Source: Poteriospumella lacustris
Lineage: Eukaryota > Sar > Chrysophyceae > Chromulinales > Dinobryaceae
Direction of reading: 5' to 3'
NCBI GenBank assembly: GCA_008000375.1
Contig: SMOI01000465.1
Coordinates: 1 to 22,892 of the forward strand
DNA length: 22,892 nt
Shown here: positions 15,694 through 22,892 of the stretch, one piece after another
Position numbering within the stretch: position 1 is the stretch's first letter
How the letters are laid out: every line of letters starts with the position of its first letter
The notes under the pieces: generated by a model
Databases searched by the model: none
What the model saw: only the letters and a program-made list of their open reading frames with translations
What the model was told of the DNA's origin: nothing
Translations under genes and position numbers: made by a program

Positions 15694-18600
15694 ATGGACG
15701 CCAATCCACGCTTCAGTTTTCCAGTGGATCCATTCATTCAACCTTTCAAAGTCGCAGGCAACACATTCACTGTAGATGTACGGTACAACTTCAATCAGGC
15801 TCGAATCATGGGCCGTGGCTCCTTTGGTATCGTCACTCGAGCCTTCGACACGGTCCGCGGTGTCGACGTAGCCATCAAACGCGTTCGGCCCTACGCAGAG
15901 GACATTTGGGACGCTGTGCATCACTTGCGGGAGATCAAAATCATCAAAAAGCTATCCTTTCACCCTAATGTAAGTCTCTACTGCTCTTTGACGTGCACCA
16001 CCACTGACAACCACCCGCCGCGTGTAGATCATTTCTCTCTACGACCTCAGTGTCAACGAGGCAAAGAAGGAGCTGTACATGTATTTGGAGCTGATGGACA
16101 GCGACTTGGCTCGCATCATCCATAGCAGCCAGCCATTGACTGAGAGCCATTACAAGTGCTTCATGAAGCAAATCCTCGAAGGCGTAAACGCGATGCATCG
16201 GCTGGGCATCTTCCATCGCGACCTGAAGCCCGGCAACATTCTACTGACGAAGGACTGCCACATTCGCATCGCAGACTTAGGCCTCGCTCGCTATATGCAT
16301 CACTCCACTCTGATGGGGGAGAACACAGACAAGCCGATGACACATGCGGTGGTGACCACGTGGTACCGATGCTTGGAGCTGCTGCTGTCGCCTGTGCAGG
16401 CTCCGTACTCTGCCGCCATTGACATCTGGTCGGTGGGCTGCATCTTCGCGGAGCTCATGATGCGCAAAGCTCTATTTCCTGGCAAGAACCACCTGCACCA
16501 GATTCAGACCATCTTCGACGTCGTCGGCTACTACCCGCCGGAGGCGCTGGGCTTCCCGCTCACCGCCGAGGCCAAGTCGTATCTGCAAAACAAGGTCGAC
16601 TACTTCCACAAGCCGTGGGAGCTGCTCATTCCGCCCTCTTTTGCGACCGCGCCTGCTTTGAATCTGCTGGAAGGCCTGCTCACGGTGGACCCCCACAAGC
16701 GCGTCACCGCGGAGGAGGCGCTGCACATGGCGTACTTGAAGGACGCTCCGTGCTACTACCGCTACAGCGACGTCGTGTTCCCCGAGAAGATCGACCCCCG
16801 CGAGTTCTTCTTCGAAGAGCAGTACGTGCCGCTGCCCATCCTCCACGAGCTGCTCCAAGAGGAAATCCTCAGCTGCGAAGCGTCCGCCTACCGCAAGCCC
16901 GTCGTGCCGTCTCCTCCTCCACCGGCGTCTGCGACGCAGAGCCCCAACGAGTTTGGACGCAGCGAGACCCACAGGTCGCCTATGTATTGCCAGCCGGTCG
17001 TCGGCTACGGAGGCTTCACGCAGGAGTCGTACTCATATACGGCGAGCCATCAGCCGGCGGATGATGCTCCGCGCTCCCGTGTCTCCGGGTCGAAGGAGCC
17101 ACGCGAGATGCAACGCCAGCTGACCAAGTCTCTGCCGCCCTCGGAGCGATCGTCGTCGTCGCAGAAGCAGTCGTCCGCCTCTGCGCAGTCGCAGTCGGCG
17201 GCCGTGTTTCATTGTGATGACAACGTCGGTGCAGCTGCCCCGTCGACTGCCGAGCGCCCCGTGTGCACGCGCAGTCTCACGGACGACAGCGAAGCCGACG
17301 ACGGACTAGGCAAAGCACAACGACCGCCCGATGGAGACGCGCAAGGCAGCAAAGCGCCATCCCTCGCCAGTGGCGACAGCGGCTCGTCCGCGTCGCATTG
17401 GCGTCGCAAGCGCCGCGTGCCGATCTCGTCGGCAAAGGACTTGTCCCGCACGCCCACGCCCACTCCGCTCGACGGTGGTCTGCAGAAGTCCGTGAGTGAC
17501 GCGCCCGCGGAGAATCCGTTTGCGTCGCAGACAGCGACGCCTCTTTCCTCTCGGCGCCGGCGAATGACCCCGCCGCCGCAACTACAGTCGCTGCTGCCCT
17601 CGGAACAACTCTGTGCGCCTCCAGAGGCGGCGCCGCTGGAGTCCGAGCAGGACCCCCGGCGACACTCCATCTCGTCCACCGTGTCGCTGTTGTCCAACGC
17701 CACGTCCGCGTCCGCCTCGACCGCGACCACCACCGAGGTCAACCCCCTCCGCCCCTCACAGCGCCTTCACCGCGTGGATCTGTCCTCGTCGTCGTCGGCG
17801 TCTGTGGCCTCCAGTGCGTCTGCCTCGTCCGCGTCGGTGCTCATCGCCGCCCCGACGCTGTCCAGCATCTCCTCCCGCAGCAGCGACCAGCCGCAGCCTG
17901 CGTCCTCTCACCAGCCCCACTCGTCGCACGAAGCCCTTCAAACCGCCCGTGCGCTGCTCTTGCGAGAGGAGAGCCTCGCAGACCGCAAGCTGAGCGGCAG
18001 ACCGCCCGCCGCCCTTGTTCAGCGGCCTCTGCCGCAGCCACCAGCCCAGGCCGTGATCACCTCCCAGCCGCCGTTGCCAGCGTCGCTGGCACCAGCCGGG
18101 CCATCGGTCCATGCGGTGCGTCAGACGGCGCACGAGGCGCAGGCGAAGCGCTCGACGAGCTTCTTCCAGCTGTTCGGCATGTACCGCTCCGACTCGTTCG
18201 TCCAGCAGCAAGCCAACCCGATGAACGCCTCGTCGCGCTGGTCGGAGTCGTCGTCCCTGTCCCAGTCGCTGTCTCAGTCGCTGTCTCAGTCGCGCGAACA
18301 GATTCAGCGACCGGCGACGGAGCGGCACGGTCCGTCGCATCGCCCGCACCCGCAGCACACGACGGGTGCCCATCACCACGGCCACCATCGAGCGCGCAGA
18401 ACGTCGCTGTTGTTGCGCCCCACGTCGATGACGCATTTCCTCTCGTCGTTGTCGCTGTCATCGACCTCCGCCGCGCAGGCGGTGCCCACCGATGCCTCGC
18501 ATCGCGGTGCAGTGCATGCGCCTCTGCCGCCGATACAGCGCCATGGCGCTGAAGCGACCAATGCGCCTTCGCTGCGTATTCTGACCTCCTCGTCGTCGAT

Positions 18601-18850
18601 GTACGAGTCTGCGGCGGGCAAGGTGGGCGCGACGAATGGCAACCTCAGCTGTGCGAGCGGCACGGTGGGCCACAGCGTCGGCTTCAGCCAGCAAACAACG
18701 ATGCCTCGTGTGCTGCGCCGGGCCTCGTCGTCCACCTCGTCGCTGCTGTCGCAACACAGCGGCGCCACCAGTGCCTCCGCGCACAGCACCAGTCTGCAGC
18801 AAATCGTGGAGCCCGCCGTCGAGGTCGACGACGTCCAGGCGCCCTGCTGA
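15694..18850 (+). CDS. MAP-kinase-like protein kinase with long Ser-rich tail, atypical activation loop, 1032 aa
   Basis: CMGC-group Ser/Thr kinase. Exons: 15694-15969 and 16028-18850 (58-bp GT-AG intron between kinase subdomains). The glycine loop is GRGSFG (40-45), VAIK lysine K62, alphaC glutamate E80, HRDLKPGN (155-162) and metal-binding DLG (175-177). The CMGC DIWSVGCIFAEL and the MAPK insert and L16-like C-terminal segment follow, up to about residue 373. Residues 383-1032 are low-complexity Ser/Gln/Ala/Pro with an SLSQ repeat, probably disordered. The activation segment reads THAVVTTWYRCLE (197-209). The MAPK TxY dual-phosphorylation motif is absent, and APE is CLE. The THxVVT part looks more like a CDK T-loop. 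ATP-binding and catalytic residues are all present, so an active kinase is likely. Activation may use T197 alone. The start is the only in-frame ATG before the glycine loop that keeps the MAPK N-lobe. Confidence 0.93.
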
Positions 18851-19985
18851 GGGTCGCGCCCCGTCCGCCATCACTTTTTGATTCGTTGCCTTGCCGCTGT
18901 CCGTTCTTCGCTCGTTGCTTTCCCTCGTGGTGTCCTTTCCCTGTTGAATTCTCGAATTGAACCGGCGTCGTCTACTCGCCGCGGTGCCACTGTTCGTCCC
19001 CCATAACGCTGATCGATCTCCTGTGCCCCCCCCCCTCACTAAAGTCCCCCTCCCATATATGATTTCCCCAGTGTTCTCTTTCCTTTTGATTTGAGCTTCT
19101 TCTTTGTTGTTCGCGGCTTCGTGCCGGCACCGCGCGCGGTGTGTCCTTTCATATCAACTGTCGTGTGCTTGTTTTGTTGTTGTGGTCGGTGCCTTTCTGC
19201 GATTAACCGTTGCGTCACGGGTCGTTGTCGTCCGCAGTGGCTGCGGGGTGGAGCGTCCCTGGCGACATATTTTCCTGTCGCGAGCTCGTTCTCCACACAC
19301 AGCTACGCCCTCACGGCTAAGCGACGGCGGTAGTGTTTCGCTTTCGCCTGATGTTGCATGTGCAATTCAACACATGCGTCTGGCTCCAGCCGCGATGGTT
19401 CCGGTGCGACCGTTGCGGCTGTTTTGTCTTGTCGGTGGGCTTCTCTTTGAGGCTGCCCGTTCTGCGGTGTACACGCGATCGATATTTCACCAATCTCGGC
19501 CTGCGAAAGGTCTCCCCAATGTTCGTCCCAGTAAAGTGTTGTTTTCCAACGTTTGTGTCTCTGTTTGTTGACCACGTGTGTGCCAGCGGTTGGTCCCATT
19601 TTCACTCAATTCGCATCATTTGTGGTCGCTCTTATCTATCGAGTCGGTGGGTAGCGGCTGCACACAGCATCGTGGGTGTAGCTATCACGCTATCGCCCGG
19701 GCATGCTCGTGTAGTTATATACTGTATGTTTCTTCCTCTGCGACGGCCTCGGCCTTCTTCGGCAGGCGTGTTTTCCTTTGACAACCCCAGCGTTAATTAC
19801 TGATGTTTCCCCACCAACTGCATTGATTTCGTTTGCTGTTTCTATTGATGAGAATCTGTTCTGCCACACTTCCTCGCTGTGTTTCCTGTTGTGGTCAAAC
19901 TGGTTTGTTCTGTTTCTCTTCGCGATGTGCCGTCAGTTAAGTCCTGCGATTGGTCGGTCGCCTTTGCCTTTTGTCTGTTGTCTGC
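18851..19985. other. Pyrimidine-rich 3' flank of kinase gene
   Basis: About 1.1 kb of T/C-rich plus-strand sequence follows the kinase stop. Open frames on both strands have no recognisable motifs and lean on the biased base composition. It probably holds a long 3' UTR and terminator sequence. Confidence 0.4.
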
Positions 19986-19989
19986 GCAG

Positions 19990-20118
19990 CCGTCGCAGTC
20001 GTCGCAGTCGTCGCAGTCGTCGCAGTCGTCGCAGTCGTCGCAGTCGTCGCAGTCGTCGCAGTCGTCGCAGTCGTCGCAGTCGTCGCAGTCGTCACAGCCG
20101 TCGCAGTCGTCGCCGTCG
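19990..20118. repeat. 9-bp minisatellite (GTCGCAGTC)n
   Basis: About 13 head-to-tail copies of GTCGCAGTC, nearly perfect, with divergence only at the ends (for example CACAGCCG near 20092). It keeps a frame open on both strands, giving Ser-Gln-Ser or Asp-Asp-Cys strings, but no supported gene surrounds it. Confidence 0.9.
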
Positions 20119-20250
20119 AGAGGGGGCCACGAAAGCGTCCTCGTTGGCCTTTTCTTCACGGGGGATTTTCGTGTCGCTCGAGAGGGGACCAGCACAGAAT
20201 CTGTCCGTCGGTCCGTGCGCAGTGCGTCGGTTGGTTCACCCGCTTGTCCA

Positions 20251-20315
20251 CTCACTGCAGGCCCACTGCAGGCCCACTGCAGGCCCACTGCAGGCCCACT
20301 GCAGGCCCACTGCAG
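20251..20315. repeat. 11-bp minisatellite (GCCCACTGCAG)n
   Basis: Five exact copies of GCCCACTGCAG from 20261 to 20315, preceded by a partial copy at 20251-20260. Each unit carries a PstI-type CTGCAG palindrome. Confidence 0.95.
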
Positions 20316-20838
20316 CAGGTCCTAGCCACGTTATCTACACGGGGCAGTGTAAATGATTTAATATGGAGAAAGTACACAACCACTACTGTGCGTGGTGCTG
20401 TAGAGGTCGACACATTAGCAAGAACAGGGCCTTAATGCGATCCATCTGGTGGGCGGGCGGCCGGAGGAACGCCTGTTGTTGTGGAGAAGGACGAGCGAAC
20501 AGAGCGGACGGCCGTTGGTATGAGTGTGTCAATTAGAGAAGGCGCAGGGTTTGCGGAGTAAAGAGGTGGACGTGTGGGCGGGCCAGTCGGGCACCTCCGC
20601 GTCGACAGCGATCGGCGGTGACGTCGCCGAGGTGACGGTTCAAAGGGGACGGAAGGGAGTGAGGGCGGGGAGGACCCCGTCCGGGGGATGCGACCGGGCG
20701 GGGCACCCGCCGAAATTAAGAACAGCACAGAGCAACTGGACACACGCGGACGCAGACAGAGCTACTCGCCGACAAAGCAACAACGCCAACGAACAAAACC
20801 AAGAACCAATGTCAACGCGGGGAAACTTATCAAGAAAT

Positions 20839-20871
20839 GGGGGTTGTAGGGGTTGTAGGGGTTGCAGGGGG
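20839..20871 (+). repeat. G-quadruplex motif, 9-bp period
   Basis: Four runs of four or more G are separated by three 5-nt loops (TTGTA, TTGTA, TTGCA), forming a textbook intramolecular G-quadruplex pattern on the plus strand. Confidence 0.8.
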
Positions 20872-21905
20872 CGCCGTGCGTCGCGTGGCGGGTAGGCGCA
20901 CGCGCAGAGAGGCGGCGAAACAAACAGCGAGACACCAATCGTAATGGGAAACAGAGACAGGAGGGCCAGATCAGAGAAACAGAACGAATGGGTGGGGGGG
21001 GGGCGGAGGCATTGTTCACGCCGCGGCACAGCGCGACACACAGGACCGAGCGACACGGCGGCGGGTCACAAGCGGCGGACGCAGCGAGCGCAACGCGCGA
21101 AGGAACAATGCGTGGGGGGGGGCGGGTGTACGGGCAGGCGAGGCCCGGCCGATGTCGACACGACACGCGAACGAACGTCGACGAGGGGCACCGGCGGCAG
21201 CAACGGGGCGGTGGAGGGGGGACTGAGACGGGGAGGGGGGCACGACGCAAGACGCGGGACACGCGGCGGCGGGAGAGAGGCCGCACTGGACGGGGAAGGC
21301 TGCGTTGTCGGAGCAGTACGAGCGAAAACCCGACTCATAACGCCGAAACGCAAACGCGGCGGCCGCCCAACGCGCAGCCGCCGACCTTCCTTCCCCGCGG
21401 GGCCTCTCTCCGCTGGGCGGTGGGGTGGCGGTGGGGGTGGGGGACGATCCCCGCCGACGCGTCCCGCGGACGATGACGGTGGGACACACAGACGACACCA
21501 CAGAGTAATGATACGAACACGAATACGACACGGAGAGACACCCCTGACTGCCACAGCTGCGGCGGGGGCGCAGACACGTGCGGGAACTGAGAGAGGGGAA
21601 CTGGACGGCGAACGAAGTGGTGGGGACGCACGCGGGGGCGGCGTCGAGGAGACTCGCGCGAACGAATGGACAAAACAGCGGCGCCGGCGGCGCCGGCAGA
21701 CGCGCGACATATGTGGACGGCGACGCGCTGCGGGGCGGGACGGCGCACCGACCGGGTAAAATACAGCGACAACTACAGCTACATGGACGCCAACGTGTGC
21801 GGGGCAAACTGGGGGAAGGGGGGGACTGGGAACAAGCAAGTGGCGAACAACAACGAACGAAGACACCGCGCGACGCCGACGGGGAACGGCGGCGACGCTG
21901 GGGCT

Positions 21906-22043
21906 CGGGACGGTGCTTTTCCTTCGTTTGTCCGTCAAATGTTCTTCAAACTTTTCTTCGTTTTTTCTTCGTTTTTTCTTCAAAAGTGACGTCGACGGCC
22001 GCATTGCTCCTCCACTGCCGCCGTCGCCGCCTCCGCTCGCCAT
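21906..22043 (-). CDS. Candidate first exon of a minus-strand gene, basic Lys-rich N-terminus
   Basis: On the minus strand an ATG at 22043 in good context (ATGGCG) opens a Gly/Ser stretch followed by a lysine-rich segment (LLKKKRRKNEEKFEEHLTDK) that looks like a nuclear-localisation signal. Locally the minus strand switches from pyrimidine-rich to purine-rich, which is what a coding exon inside a pyrimidine-rich leader would do. No convincing donor or downstream exon was found, so the 3' limit is arbitrary and the call may be wrong. The product is unknown. Confidence 0.25.
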
Positions 22044-22284
22044 AGCGACAACAGCCGACAGCGGACAGCGAGGCGGTGAAGCAGCGGCGACCGTCGATGG
22101 AGCGGGTCAAAAGAAGACAAACAGACGGACAGACAGACAACTGCACACCACGAACGACAAACGACAAACGACAAACTGACAGCGCAGCCAACACGAATAA
22201 AACACCCACGAGAAACAAACAACAGACAACAGACAACACACATGCAGCGACAACCAACGACGACGACAGCGATGACCGCGATGG

Positions 22285-22315
22285 CAGCGGCGGCGGCGGC
22301 GGCGGCGGCGGCGGT
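22285..22315. repeat. (GGC)n trinucleotide tract
   Basis: About nine GGC units with one GGT interruption near the end. Confidence 0.8.
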
Positions 22316-22514
22316 GGCCGGAGAGAGATGCGCGACGACGACGACAGCGACGGCGTCAGCGGCGAGTGGCGCGCGAGCGGCGCGTGTCGCCGTCGCGAAG
22401 GGAACAAAGCGAAGGGGGCCGCAGGGGAGGCGGCGGACAGACGGAAACGGCTCGGAGAGAGGGAAGGGTCGGGGGGGGGGTAACTTCGCAACGCACAACG
22501 GAGAAAGACACGCA

Positions 22515-22555
22515 CCGGCACCGGCACCGGCACCGGCACCGGCACCGGCACCGGC
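22515..22555. repeat. 6-bp tandem repeat (CCGGCA)n
   Basis: Six exact CCGGCA units plus a partial seventh. Confidence 0.95.
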
Positions 22556-22560
22556 GGCGG

Positions 22561-22672
22561 GAGAGACACAGAGACACAGAGACACAGAGACACACAGGGA
22601 CACAGAGACACACAGAGCCACAGGGACACGCACAGAGAGAGAAAGAGAGACGCACAGAGAGAGAGAGAGAGG
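22561..22672. repeat. GA/CA-rich simple repeat (GAGACACA-like)
   Basis: An imperfect array of GAGACACA and related GACACAGA units passes into a (GA)n run at about 22655-22672. It is purine/CA-rich on the plus strand and carries no coding signal. Confidence 0.8.
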
Positions 22673-22788
22673 AGAATATGTACACTAACTAGCGTCTAAG
22701 GGAAATCAACAGAAACTATAGCGAACGAATGAGGGAGAACGACGGGGTGGGGCAGGGGTGCGGGACTGCCGCGACAGCGATGGGCGGG

Positions 22789-22810
22789 GGACGGGACGGG
22801 ACGGGACGGT
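22789..22810. repeat. 5-bp tandem repeat (ACGGG)n
   Basis: Four ACGGG-type units, the last with a T, close to the right end of the window and followed by an 11-G run. Confidence 0.85.
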
Positions 22811-22892
22811 GGCGGTGGGGGGGGGGGCGCACCGCCGGGGCGGGACCGGAGACGCCACCGCGCGCCACCCGGCGACGCCGCCCAGCGCCCCC

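Larger units (their letters stand above)
20430..22892. other. Purine-rich, G-tract-rich strand-asymmetric region
   Basis: For about 2.4 kb the plus strand is dominated by A and G, with many G runs of 6 to 11 bases (for example near 20995, 21114, 21235, 22468 and 22815), while the minus strand is C/T-rich. Open frames on either strand are products of this bias and show no domains. Simple repeats become dense after 22100. The region could be the promoter and leader of a minus-strand gene, a long non-coding transcript, or subtelomere-like filler. Confidence 0.5.

Noticed and set aside
15035-19163. Shared 16-mer TTTCATATCAACTGTC before and after the kinase gene
   Set aside because: One exact 16-base match among 23 kb is only weakly unexpected by chance, and the flanks do not align, so I do not call a repeat.
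19990-20315. Possible CRISPR array
   Set aside because: Units are contiguous with no unique spacers; this is a eukaryotic minisatellite.
19842-20435. Several open frames over the minisatellites
   Set aside because: Their openness comes from the 9-bp and 11-bp arrays, whose unit lacks stops. Flanking residues look random and differ by frame.
20839-20871. Possible telomeric repeat
   Set aside because: Only three to four units of TTGTAGGGG, unlike TTTAGGG or TTAGGG arrays, and internal to the window.
20430-22690. Multiple frames of 100-325 codons on both strands in the purine-rich region
   Set aside because: These are Pro/Ser/Arg or Gly/Arg strings produced by base bias and simple repeats. 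Only the short segment before 22043 has different composition, and it is listed at low confidence.

Overview
This is nuclear DNA of a GC-rich, gene-dense eukaryotic microbe. The genes carry short GT-AG introns (47-111 bp), several with CTAAC/CTAAT/CTGAC-like branch points. There is a pair of eukaryotic-type initiator tRNA genes and no operon structure. A large protein built of helicase-associated (HA) repeats, and signalling proteins with long low-complexity tails, would fit a stramenopile (heterokont) protist best. That placement is an inference from gene content, not a demonstrated one.

Layout, left to right. (1) 237-1244, minus: mitochondrial-carrier (SLC25) protein. (2) 1918-3626, plus, five exons: ethanolamine-phosphate cytidylyltransferase with an added N-terminal membrane anchor. 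(3) 3947-5263, minus, three exons: isoprenylcysteine carboxyl methyltransferase (ICMT) ending in a dilysine-type ER signal. (4) 6133-6727, plus, three short exons: a 160-residue tail-anchored membrane protein visible only after splicing. (5) 6834-6905 minus and 7014-7085 plus: two head-to-head initiator tRNA-Met genes. (6) 7731-11087, plus, three exons: ankyrin-DHHC palmitoyltransferase of the HIP14 type with a large insert in its cysteine-rich domain. (7) 11227-11709, minus: unknown 160-residue protein. (8) 12199-14463, plus: eight HA repeats arranged as two near-identical 313-residue blocks. (9) 15694-18850, plus, two exons: MAP-kinase-like kinase lacking the TxY activation motif, with a 650-residue Ser-rich tail. 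(10) 18851-22892: no convincing gene. It holds two minisatellites, a G-quadruplex motif and about 2.4 kb of purine-rich, strongly strand-asymmetric DNA, with one possible minus-strand first exon near 22043.

Several products share a theme of membrane lipid and protein-lipid chemistry: phosphatidylethanolamine synthesis, prenylcysteine methylation and S-palmitoylation. In a eukaryote this neighbourhood need not mean co-function.

The most interesting signal is in the HA-repeat gene. The two 313-residue blocks are nearly identical in DNA, with identical runs up to 173 bp. By hand count, 21 of 30 amino-acid differences fall in the same roughly 13-residue window, just after the Leu-Gly of each HA unit, and several need two or three base changes per codon. 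This is what a modular binding array with hypervariable specificity positions would look like, by analogy to TALE or PPR arrays. Its partner is unknown.
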